From: Akanthomyces muscarius
Lineage: Eukaryota > Ascomycota > Sordariomycetes > Hypocreales > Cordycipitaceae
DNA length: 64,000 nucleotides
Assembly (NCBI RefSeq): GCF_028009165.1
Contig: NC_079245.1
Coordinates: 1,612,001 to 1,676,000, forward strand
Direction: 5' to 3'
In this document: positions 21,595-31,511 of the stretch, in pieces
Numbering within the stretch: the stretch's first letter is position 1
Layout of the letters: every line of letters begins with the position of its first letter
Program-made: the position numbers and the translations under genes
The notes under the pieces: generated by a model
Database searches by the model: none
Told to the model about the DNA's origin: nothing
Seen by the model: only the letters and a program-made list of their open reading frames with translations

Positions 21595-24500
21595 TTTGAG
21601 ATTCGGTGAATAAGCGGCGAGTCGTTTTGTAACGGCTGCGGTGTAGATTCAATCGCCGTTGGATCCTTGGTCGGGGTTTCACGCCTAGATTTCTGGATCC
21701 ACGTGGGGGAGTTGAACGGTGCTAGGGAACGGTCAAGTCACCAAGACACTTGTTGCAGGTGTAAGAGCAAGCTGTCGGGAGCCGGCAAAATGACAGGCCT
21801 GGTATCGCAATGAATGCGCGATTCGGAGCGTAATACGGCGACTGTCAGAAAAGAAGCGCAGGCGGAAGCTTTGAGTGTGAAAAATTGGCCGAGGGGTGAG
21901 GTACTCGAGACTCGACGATTTAGCTCGAGACCAGTAGACCAAACGTCTGCATTGGGGTCGGCGAGGCTGGTAGAGGGCAAACGCGATAGGGATATAGGAC
22001 AATGACAGCCAACAGGCGAATGACAACCGCAAAAAACGGAAATATGACGCGAGAAAAGTCGATAGCAAAGGAAAATGCGGCTTGGCGGGGGACCCAGGTG
22101 TATTTCAAGGAGTTGGGGACAAATGGGTTGGCAGCCAAGAAGATCGTGCCGTCCAGGGCTGCGTGCGGGCTGCGCCTGGAGGGCGCTAGCTACCTACCTG
22201 GCGAGCTGGAAACGAACCTGCGCCCGAAAAGAGAGCACCGGCCGGGCCTAGCTCAGCCAGCCAGCAGCTGCATCGTTTGGTACATAGCAGTTGGTAAGCT
22301 GCTAGCTTGGCGGGAGGCTAACTTGAATTTGCCAACTTGGTGTGCTGGCCCGTCGGCGAGCGCGCTGACCATCTGCTTTGGTGTCTGCGTGGCATGTGGT
22401 GGTGGTGGTGGTGGTGATGTGCGTGCCAAGTTGCCACGGGGTTGCCAGCCCATGGAGGTTCTGGTCTAGCTCGCCCAACAGCGAGCCTGTCAGCGACCAG
22501 CGCACCAAAGAAGCTCACCCGGCGCGCCCCCCAAAACCCCGCTCAGGGTGTACTTTTACAATATTCCCCCGAAAGCCTTTTTGGCCGTCTCTTCGCAATT
22601 ACCAGTACAGCCTCGTTATTGCTGTCAATTGCCCCTCTGGGGCTTGACACTTGCAATTTTAGGGGCCTCGTCCCACGCTGACGACCCTCGTGCAACCAGG
22701 CGGCTGTTGTGATAGGCCGCGGTCGCCCGTCAATGGATCCCTTCATTCGCAGACGGGCGGGCCGTACTTCTCCAAAACCTAGGTAGTCCAGCGGGAGTAT
22801 ATTGGCTGCTGGTGGCGCTCAATGTCGTGGTCTGCCCGGAAAGGCCTCTCAGCGGAGGCTACTTTGAGTCCTGCGCTGGTTCTCTTGGTGGCCTCAGGCT
22901 CGGTCCTACCACATGGACCGATCCTTTCCAGCACAGAGGCTAAATGTCACATATATGCATGTGCTCTCTTTCCATATTTAACAAAATAGATGCGCTCGAA
23001 TTATGGACTTCATCCCCAATCCGGACAACCCAGATATGCATGCACATCAGCGGAACAGGTTTCGTTCCGCCGTCCGTACTCTCTGTGGTGCCCCCACCCG
23101 CCTCAGCTGCGCCGTCAAGCCAATCGCCCACGCGCGCTCATTGGATCCCGCGAAAACAAGCCACTGCGTGAGCCGCAGCACCGCTCTCCCCAGCTTCGGT
23201 CAAACTGGACTTCAAAGAAAAGACTGCCAAAAAAATTATCGCCCACGTGGATCCTTACTTGCCACAGCGCTCAGTATCAGACTCGGCCACTGCGGTACTC
23301 CCAATCATCATGACGCCGTCTCGGCTCGGGCTAGCCGCTCCCTGCGGGCAAAGCGAGACGGAATGAGCACAAGCGGCGTCCGTGATCTGCCCGTTTTGTT
23401 TCTGCCGCTGGTACTCTGTATGCTCACCATGTTTAGCTGGTAGACTGACCATGCACCCGCCAATCACCATCACTCGCAGTGTACTGTCCTCATTAGCCAG
23501 CGCTGCGACGTCAGTGGCTGGCTCCTAGCAGCGGCTTGCCATGCAGCGACGGACAACTCGTACATGAGCTAACAAGACTACAAGTCGTCGGATGGACTGC
23601 AACTAGCCCGCCATGCAGCGGACCACGAGCCCTCTATATCTAATTTAAGCTCTGTAAATACAGATGTTATCTTAAATCAGGCGCCAGGCAGAGTTGGGCC
23701 GACGCCCATACAGCTAAGAAGATTGCCGCGTGAACCGGAATCCTTCTCTAATTACGCCCAAGGCGGCACACGCCGGGCAAAGAAAGATGTCTCCAGCCGC
23801 CAGAACCCGTGTTCCTGGGGAGTCTTCGCCATAGGATGTTGCGAGCTGCAACCAAGCCAGCCGGGCTATCAACCAGACGAGGCGACGGCGAACCAGCCGT
23901 TGTTGTCCACCACCGCGGACAGTTCACTCTCATTTACCCTACACCCTAAAGCAACGATTCTGATCTGGGTCAATATAGCACTTACTGTGCGCAATCCCAT
24001 ATATAAAAAAGTGTGCCTCGGCTGCTATGGATGGGCAGCTGCATAAGTATAGGATTAGCCAGCTAAGACGAGAAAACTTGCCTGTGAGACTACGAGGCCC
24101 GAAGCAGCACAAACCGTCACAAATCGACTACCAGTAGTAACGGGCCTCACTAGCAGCCCCCGGGGCAACAAAAAAGAAGAAAAAAAAACCTTGCTCTTGT
24201 GTCCCCATCCCGTGCAAATCGCCTTCCACTGGGCTGGGCTGCGTTGGCCTGGGTGTCTGGCTAGTAAATTGCGCGAGTGGCACCCTTGATCGCCAATCTG
24301 ATCTTGCACGTTTGGGGGCCGACACAAGATCAGAAACATTGTATCATAGCAACGTTCTACCCTCAGACACCTGCATCAGAATTCAGCAATCTGCTAAAGC
24401 ACGACATCCGCTGAACTTTCAACATTTTAATTTGTTATTCCACAAAGTATATAGAACCTATGGTTCAACTATTCCAAACCTCGAAGCTTCATCGTATGTA

Positions 24501-24628
24501 CCACACCTATCGAACCAGCAGCATTAATGCCGGTAGAACCGGAATTCACTTTTTCACACAATTGCTTTTCACCTGTTAATAACGCCGGATTCACCTGCTG
24601 CGTCATCACCAAAAGAAGCAAATTTTAC
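21595..24628. other. Gene-poor region
   Basis: About 3 kb upstream of the SV2-like transporter with no supported gene. Open frames here are short and unlike known families. The region carries a (GTG)7 tract at 22396-22416 and several TACCTACC/CCTAGG motifs (near 22190 and 22780). Confidence 0.5.
22396..22416. repeat. (GTG)7 trinucleotide repeat
   Basis: Seven perfect GTG units in a row, followed by ATG. It makes spurious His- or Val-run open frames on both strands. Confidence 0.9.
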
Positions 24629-24931
24629 TTACCCAAGAATACCCCCAGCAATTGGCTTCGCGGCATCCCTGACACATTTTCCGCCGCCTCCCTGTATTTC
24701 GTATTAGTATACCTTTCTTGATGCTGCTCACTCCTTCCTATTGCCTTTCGGATCGGGATCTATATCGCCGGAAAATAAAATCCTCGTTCACAGAATGCTG
24801 CTAGTTTCACTTACGAAAAAGACACAATCCAAATCATCGAAACAGACGGCAGCAGTGCTGGACGCCTGAGGTGCGGGTGCAGCCATTGCTGACGAAGCGA
24901 AAAATGCCATGATGGTATATGTAATGCGCAT
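24629..24931 (-). CDS. Candidate small secreted protein, 59 residues
   Basis: Not homologous to anything I recognise. Exon 1 (24815-24931) encodes 39 residues beginning MRITYTIMAFFASSAMA, a good signal peptide with likely cleavage before APAPQ, then three cysteines overall (30, 36 and 45). The donor GTAAGT follows directly. The acceptor AATACAG at 24692 is preceded by TACTAAT, a near-perfect branch site. Exon 2 (24629-24691) continues in frame through a glycine run and KCVRDAAKPIAGG to a stop. A further donor (GGGTAAGT) overlaps the stop, but splicing there to the nearby acceptors also gives an immediate stop. Size and secretion suggest an effector-like or surface peptide. Evidence is structural only. 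Confidence 0.45.
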
Positions 24932-25609
24932 CTTGAAAAGGAGCAAAAAAAAAATCAGTCTGCTAGAATCTGGTATGAATTTGAAATGAAACGATTGTGT
25001 TGGGCTTGCGATGGGAGCTTTAAGTAATTACACATTCGTCATACAAGATCGAACTGCCGCTCAAACTTTCCTTGATACCGAGGTTGGAGCAATTGCTAGG
25101 CCGCGAATACCTCAGATATATTAGTCGTCGGCGCATTGGCTTGGGTTTCCATCTGTGCACAGTAACAACACAACATGTCACATCCCGACCAAGACCGGGG
25201 TGAAGAGGGGTTCGGCAGGTGCGCAGTAAGTGTTTCCCTGCAATTTAATATTAGCATTTTGCGGGGTAATTTATTTCTATTGGGGTGCAAAAGGCGAGGC
25301 GGGGTGCGTCGCAACGAGTACATATGTGTGTACATATCTTCCTTTCTTGGACATATGTGTTTGCGAGATCACGGCCGCCAACGCGAATAAACCGGAATAA
25401 GCCACCAAGCCGGGTGGACCCTTAATAGAATGATTTACGATCCAACATTCTAGAACACGGCTGCTCGGTGCCGCATTTAGCTCCCGCACAAATCTACATG
25501 GCTGCCACCACTACCGAGATGGGCCTCATACGCATAGTTCAGGCAACTATCATGTCTATTTTCGGTTCTCAGCTGGTAAGATTTTCCCTCTCAGACGTCC
25601 CCTATTAGC
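24932..25609. other. Gap between small secreted candidate and prephenate dehydratase
   Basis: Probably holds the promoter of the small secreted candidate and the 3' flank of prephenate dehydratase. No gene is seen. Confidence 0.45.
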
Positions 25610-26740
25610 TCACCGGTACGTGTACCAGCTGCCCAACCACCTTAACTTCTGTGCCATCTTTTCAATCTTTATCAGCGCGCTGTTCACACGTCCATCCGGG
25701 TCATCCAGTTTGTGGCCTTCAAACTCCACAAATATGATGTACTGAAAAGGTCCCAGCAGACTTGGCCGGCTGTTGATGCTGGTCAGGTCCAACTGGAACT
25801 CCCGGAAGCAGCCGAGAATATCGGCAAGCGCACCGGGGCACTTGTGTGGCACCGTGAACGTCACGAGAGACTTGGTACCGGTCCGCTGCGCCGGATCCTG
25901 CTTGAGCGGGTAGTCGACGGGCAGCGCGGGCAGCGTGCCAATTATGAGGAAGCGCGTCGTGTTGTCGTCGCGGTCCTCGATGGACGCGGCCAGCGTGTCG
26001 AGCTTGTACAGCTCGCCGGCGAGCTTACTGGAAATAGCAGCCGATGTACCGCTCGTGTCCGCGGCCACGAGCTCCGCGGCTTTGCTGGTCGAGCTGACGT
26101 CAAACTTCTCCGCGTTCTTGAGATACGTCGAGATAAATTTGGTACATTGACCGAAAGCTTGCGGGTGTGAGTACAGCTTCTTTATATGGTCAAGACTCTC
26201 CAACGGCTTGCTCTTGGGCTTCGAGGGCGTTGGGTCTGCTGCTGTTGGCGTGGACGTGCCACTTGCGCTGTGACCGGAAGGCCCCGGCGCATTGGCGTTT
26301 TTATGGCCCAGCAATTGGTGGTGAACGTCGACATAAATCTCTCCATTGACATATATATCTTTGTAGCGCCCATCTCTGTCCGCAAGGTCGTCTAGCGTAA
26401 ATACGACGGACCCGTTGGTTGAGTTTTCAATGGGAACGACGCCGAGAACCGCGTGCTTGTCTTGAGTCGCATCGCAAACATCTAGCCGTGGTTGCTAGGT
26501 TGGTAAAGTATTCCTATCACAAACGTGTTGCAAACTGGATTATACTCAACACTTACCATCAATCGTGGTGACGGGCTTCAGGTACCATACATCTTCTGCA
26601 AAGGCTTGCAGCGCTGCCTGTGTCGCATTAGTACCCCGCACGTCAAGTTTTATGGCGTTTCATGAAAGCCATACCTGCTGAGAATACGATGCGATGGGCC
26701 CTAAATAAGCCGCTATGGGCTTGCTGTCGGAGGGTGACAT
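25610..26740 (-). CDS. Prephenate dehydratase with ACT domain
   Basis: Converts prephenate to phenylpyruvate, the committed step of phenylalanine synthesis. Exons 26675-26740, 26557-26617 and 25610-26481 join in frame to 332 residues. Motifs in order: AAYLGPIASYSQQAALQAF at the N-terminus, VPIENSTNGSV (57-67), SHPQAFGQC in the second lobe, AAISSKLAGELY, and the catalytic TRF at 218-220. An ACT regulatory domain (about 247-325) follows, with KSLVTFTVPHKCPGALADIL and the SRPS segment that binds phenylalanine for feedback inhibition. A Pro/Ser/Thr-rich insert (about 99-135) separates parts of the catalytic domain, as in other ascomycetes. The start is the first ATG in frame with the conserved N-terminus. 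Confidence 0.95.
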
Positions 26741-27064
26741 TTGTGGCAGATTTTCTGTAGTCGAAAACCTGACTCCAAGACAGCTGTGTGGTGGTGTTTG
26801 TCAGTTCTCGCAGCCCCTCCCTCTCCGAGGCTCATCCGCACCACGAACTTTTGACTACCAACAGGCCGCGGGCGAAGGATAACGTACTAACACGCGGGTT
26901 ATACAGGGGAGCGTTGCGAAGAGCTTCCAGGACCTGACAAAACAGTACATATACTGCAATAGAGCCGGAGCCTTCTAAGAGCGAAGACAAATGAAAGAAA
27001 AAGAAAGCAGACGCCGGCTTGCTTCCGCGTTGTGAGCCGAGTACCAGGTACTGCAAAAAAGGAA
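26741..27064 (-). promoter_or_regulatory. Promoter of prephenate dehydratase, with TGACTC site
   Basis: The 324 bases between the dehydratase start and the first tRNA gene. A TGACTC hexamer at 26770-26775 lies 30 bases before the start codon, so it would fall in the leader or at the transcription start. It matches the Gcn4/CPC1 half-site, which works in either orientation. A dense site is not shown, and chance cannot be ruled out. Confidence 0.4.
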
Positions 27065-27135
27065 GGTCACGGTGGGGATCGAACCCACAATCTTCTGGTT
27101 CGTAGCCAGACGCCTTGCCATTTGGCCACGCGACC
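27065..27135 (-). tRNA. tRNA-Arg (anticodon ACG), copy 1
   Basis: A 71-nt intronless tRNA. The minus strand starts GGTCGCG and ends CGTGACC, which pair as the acceptor stem (one G-U). The anticodon stem CTGG/CCAG closes the loop CTACGAA, giving anticodon ACG, which is read as ICG after editing and decodes CGU, CGC and CGA. The A box region GGCCAAATGGC and B box GGTTCGATCCC are intact. A run of T follows on the minus strand as a Pol III terminator. Confidence 0.95.
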
Positions 27136-27239
27136 GAGGCGTTTGATGCAGATTTTGGCCCTTATTGAATGTTAATAGCCCTAAACCAGACATGGTTCCA
27201 TAAAAAACTACATTTGCTCGTGGATTTGGCAAAAAGATA

Positions 27240-27310
27240 GGTCACGGTGGGGATCGAACCCACAATCTTCTGGTTCGTAGCCAGACGCCTTGCCATTTGG
27301 CCACGCGACC
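27240..27310 (-). tRNA. tRNA-Arg (anticodon ACG), copy 2
   Basis: Identical over all 71 bases to the copy 104 bases downstream, with the same anticodon ACG and intact A and B boxes. Flanking sequence is unrelated apart from a short A/T-rich stretch next to the 3' end, where TTTTT on the minus strand provides a Pol III terminator. The pair looks like a tandem duplication kept identical by gene conversion or recent origin. Confidence 0.95.
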
Positions 27311-27536
27311 CAACGCTGTACATGCTACAAACTTCCCTTATTAGGTACTATAAATACAAAACGCTTTTGCGTAACGCTGGGTGGGGCTGCACGAGGTAGC
27401 TGGAGCAGGTACACAGCGTCATCACGTCGGAGCTTGCAGCTCCGGATTGCGCGCGTATGCCAACTGCAGCAGCTGTTGCCGCCACAATTGCCTACCCGAG
27501 CCTTCGCGCTTTGACTGTGCGAGTGCGAATGTAGTC

Positions 27537-30500
27537 ATGGCTCTCGATCTCACTGATGGCTTTAACCCAGCCAACGAGCTGCAGGCCAACGGCCATGACC
27601 TGCCTATCTTCACCGTGGAGGCGGCGCAACTCGGCTTCTCAGTGACCGCCGATTTTGTCGCCGCCCAAGTGGCCAACGATGTTATGATCCTGGCTCTTTC
27701 CAACGGGCGAATCTTGCGGATAGACCTTAACAGGCCAGAGGATATTGATGGTGCGTACCCGAAAACCATCTCGATTCGCCCTCTCTATCGCGTCCTAACC
27801 CATTTCTGAGCAGACATCGACCTTCCCAAGAAAACATCCGATGTTGGCGTGATTCGCCGCATGTTCCTCGACCCCACAGCTTCGCACCTACTTATCTGTA
27901 CCTCTCTTTGCGAAAACTACTATCTACACTCGCAGTCGCGGCAGCCTCGGCCACTAGGAAGACTTCGAGGCGTCCCGATCGAAAGCGTGGCTTGGAATCC
28001 TGCCCTGCCCACTGCATCTACCCGAGAGTTTCTCATAGGCGCATCCGACGGCAATATATACGAAGCATTTATCGAAGTGTCCAACGAGTTCTACAAAAAA
28101 GAAGTCAAACATCTGAAGAGCCTCCACAAACTTCCGGATGGACCCATCACAGGTCTTTGGGTCGATAATCTGGACGGACGATCAGACTTGCGCAGAGTCG
28201 TCATTGCCACACAAAGCCGGCTGTTTCATCTCGTCGGCAAGACGGGAACTGGCCATGACGGCAGTGGATCTGTATACTCACGGCTTTTTGAATCAGAGCA
28301 TCCTATCATTCATGAGATCTCGCGCTCCTCGACGACGGCGCATTCCTCATTGGCTATTTCACCTGATCCGCGAGAGACAGAACCGTACCAAGATCGCCAG
28401 CAAGAAAAAGCATATGCCTGGCTGTCATCGCAAGGCATTTTCCATGGAACGCTGCTGCGGTCGCCCGCGGAGCAGACGCTTGGCTCCAAAGTATTTGCAG
28501 AATCGAAGACGCTGTCCCGTGCTCAGATCATCTCGGACGCATCGGGGAAAAAGAAGGCTGGACCGGATAATATTGATGCCATGGCCTTGACACAGTGGCA
28601 TATTATCTGCTTGTTAGGAGGACGGGTTGTGACTATCAACCGCCTTACCGGCCAAACGATATCGGAACATGATGTTCTTAAGGGCGGCCAAAGAGCAATT
28701 GGATTCGCCGTCGACATGCAAAAATACACATTTTGGCTATTCACAGGCCAAGAGGTGTTCGAAATCGTGCCCAATGACGAGGACCGCAACATCTGGCGGA
28801 TTCTGATGGACTCGCAGCATTTTGAAGTGGCGCTTCAGCAAGCCCGTGGCCAAGACCAAAAAGAGACGGTCGCTGCGGCTTACGGCGATTACATGACTAA
28901 AAAGGGGAACTGGAAAGAAGCAGCAGCTCTGTACGGAAATAGCAACAAGCCCTTTGAGGATGTGGCACTTCGCATGATTGACAACAACCAGCATGATGCA
29001 CTGCGCAGCTTCCTTCTCACCAAGTTGGCTGCCACCAAGCGAACGGCAACTATGCAAAGAATGATGATTGGCAGCTGGCTTATTGAGATCTTCATGGCCA
29101 AGCTCAACTCACTAGACGACACCATTGGCACGCGCGCAGAATTGTCCGAGTCCCTTAACACTACTGAATCTCAAAAGCTTCTTCAAAGTGTGAGAAAAGA
29201 CTTTCAAGAATTCGCCATACGCTACAAGAATGATCTGGACAAGAGGACAGTCTATGATATCATCAGCAGCCACGGACGAGAAGAGGAACTGCTGTTCTAT
29301 GCCAACTCGATCAACGACTACCAATATGTGCTCTCATATTGGGTACAGCGCGAAAATTGGGCAAAGGTCTTGAATGTGTTGAAGAGACAGACGGACCCAG
29401 AAGCTTTCTACCGTTACAGCACTGTTCTCATGACACATGCGCCACAAGAGACAGTCGAAATCTTAATGCGACATGCAGATCTCAAACCTAGAAGCCTCAT
29501 ACCAGCGCTGCTGGAGTACAGCCGTTCAAATCCCAACGAACCGAATGTGAAAAATCAGGCAATCAGGTATTTGAACTACGCTATCCACCAGCTCAACTCA
29601 AAGGACTCTGCTATTCATAACACCCTTGTATCCATATATGCTTCCAACCCGTCCAAAGACGAGTCTGGTTTACTTTCATATCTTCAAGCGCAGGGTGATG
29701 AGCCGCGCTACGACCCGGATTTTGCGCTGCGTCAATGTATTCAACACCATCGCACACTTTCCTGCGTCCATATCTACACCAGCATGGGCCAGTACTTGCA
29801 GGCAGTGGACTTGGCCCTCTCACACAGCGAAGTAGAGCTTGCCGCTGTAATTGCCGACCGGCCAATCACGAACCCGCAGCTCCGAAAACGGCTGTGGCTT
29901 GCCGTCGCACGAAAGGTTATTTCCCAGTCAGACGGAATCAAGTCTGCTATCGAATTTCTACGCCGCTGCGAGCTACTCAAGATTGAAGATTTGATCCCCT
30001 TCTTTCCGGACTTTGTGGTAATCGATGACTTCCGAGAGGAAATTTGTGAGGCGCTGGAAGACTACAGCCGCAGCATCGACGACCTCAAGAGAGAAATGGA
30101 CGAATCATCACAGACTGCAGCTAACATCAAGATGGACATTGGGGCGCTCGACCATCGCTACGCCATTGTAGAGCCCGGCGAAAAGTGCTACGTGTGTGGC
30201 CTGCCGCTGCTCAGCAGGCAGTTTTTCGTCTTTCCTTGCCAGCACGCCTTCCACTCTGACTGCATGGGCCGCAAGGTTCTGGAGCAGGCTGGGGTAGGAA
30301 AGTCGGCACGAATCAAGGAGCTGCAGCTGCAAATCCACAAAGGCCTTGTGAGTGGCGCAAAGAGAGAGATTGTTGTGGCAGAGTTGGATTCCCTGGTCGC
30401 CTCGGCCTGGTAAGTCTCTTCCCTAGGTTCTGCGTAAGGATTTTCTTTGAACTAATATGAATTTGTAGCATCCTTTGCAGCGATTTTGCAATCAAGCAGA

Positions 30501-30550
30501 TCGACGAGCCTTTTATTGCGGAGGGAGAAACGAACGAGTGGGTGTTGTGA
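27537..30550 (+). CDS. vps18: Vacuolar protein sorting protein Vps18 (Pep3), RING-H2
   Basis: A core subunit of the HOPS and CORVET tethering complexes, which drive endosome and vacuole fusion. Exons 27537-27750, 27814-30409 and 30469-30550 join in frame to 963 residues, the family's usual length. The N-terminal half is a beta-propeller-like region (about 30-340), followed by the Pep3/Vps18 core and alpha-solenoid clathrin-type repeats. A C-terminal RING-H2 has zinc ligands C863, C866, C880, H882, H885, C888, C937 and C940. The last intron falls inside the RING, and its splice creates the first Cys of the final CxxC pair. Its 3' end converges on a V-ATPase proteolipid gene 175 bases away. Confidence 0.95.
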
Positions 30551-30725
30551 AACGGCGAGTAGTGCGTGGAAATTAATGTATCATTTACGGAGCGCAGGCG
30601 GTCGAAACACTCTTCGACGTGTGCAGCCATGAGGTAGTTTTTTATTCATTGTAAAAGCAGCATTTTTAATAGCCGAAACGAGGAGTTCATCATCTGAGAG
30701 GTGCTCTTCTTATCCGAACGTAGAA

Positions 30726-31511
30726 TTAATAAAGGCATTTAGTAACATCGGACTTTGATTTTGTAATCATCAAAAGCGAAATGACAAAACCGTAGAGTCC
30801 TAAAACTTCAGAAAAGATGAGGATCAGGACCATTCCCATATACAAACGAGGCTGTTGGGAGCTGGCGCGGACTTGGGACTCAGTCAGTGACCAATTGCAA
30901 AATAGGTTGCTCTGAAAACATGGCACACTTACCTCCTGCGTCGCCGACGATACCAATGGAGAAGCCAGCCGCCAGCGCACAAAGACCGACGGCGATGCCG
31001 CCACCAAGCTGTAAGAAGGCCGTGTGGAGCGCCATCTTCTCGTTGATGCTGGGTATCATGACGACACAGCAGACTAGGCCGTAGATGGATAATATCTGGG
31101 CCATGACTGCAGAAAGCCTGCCATTCTTCTAAGTGAGCTGTCCAGAAAATGAACTGCGGGCGCAGCAGTGAATATGAGAGATGGTGAAGATGCATACGTA
31201 TTAGGTACGAGGCGCTCAGGACGGAGGATTCCAGATGAGAAGATGCCAGCGGCGGGCTTGGCTGTGCCGTATGCCGCACCAAACGTTGCGAGGACGATAG
31301 CGAAGGCGCATCCCATGGCGCCAAAGAAGCTCTGATTCATGTTATCAGCCATACGTTTAGATGCCATGTAATCCAAAGACAGGTTCTCTTACGGCGTAGG
31401 AAGGGCTAAGCAAAAGACCGGCGAATTAGACAAATGCATGGAGGGTGTCTTTCGGCACGACCAGTCGAGCACTCACCATCGGTCCATGCTTGCGATTATT
31501 TCGTAATCCAT
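30726..31511 (-). CDS. V-type ATPase proteolipid (subunit c-like), divergent
   Basis: Forms the proton-carrying membrane ring of the vacuolar ATPase. Exons 31477-31511, 31393-31405 (13 nt), 31198-31331, 30933-31117 and 30726-30871 join in frame to 170 residues (typical c is about 160). Four membrane helices are present. The essential carboxylate is Glu144 in [13 protein letters not shown], and [14 protein letters not shown] precedes helix 4. It is unusually diverged: helix 1-2 reads [23 protein letters not shown] where the family has the conserved AKSGxGI..MGVxRPxLI, and helix 2 has a CC pair and Ser/Gln changes. The tail [10 protein letters not shown] is longer than usual. An internal ATG (residue 9) could be the start. 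It may be a second, specialised copy beside a canonical gene elsewhere. Confidence 0.85.

Noticed and set aside
23003..23443. 146-codon plus-strand open frame in the gene-poor region
   Set aside because: Composition is scattered and Arg/Ser-rich, with no recognisable domain, and other frames over the same bases are open.
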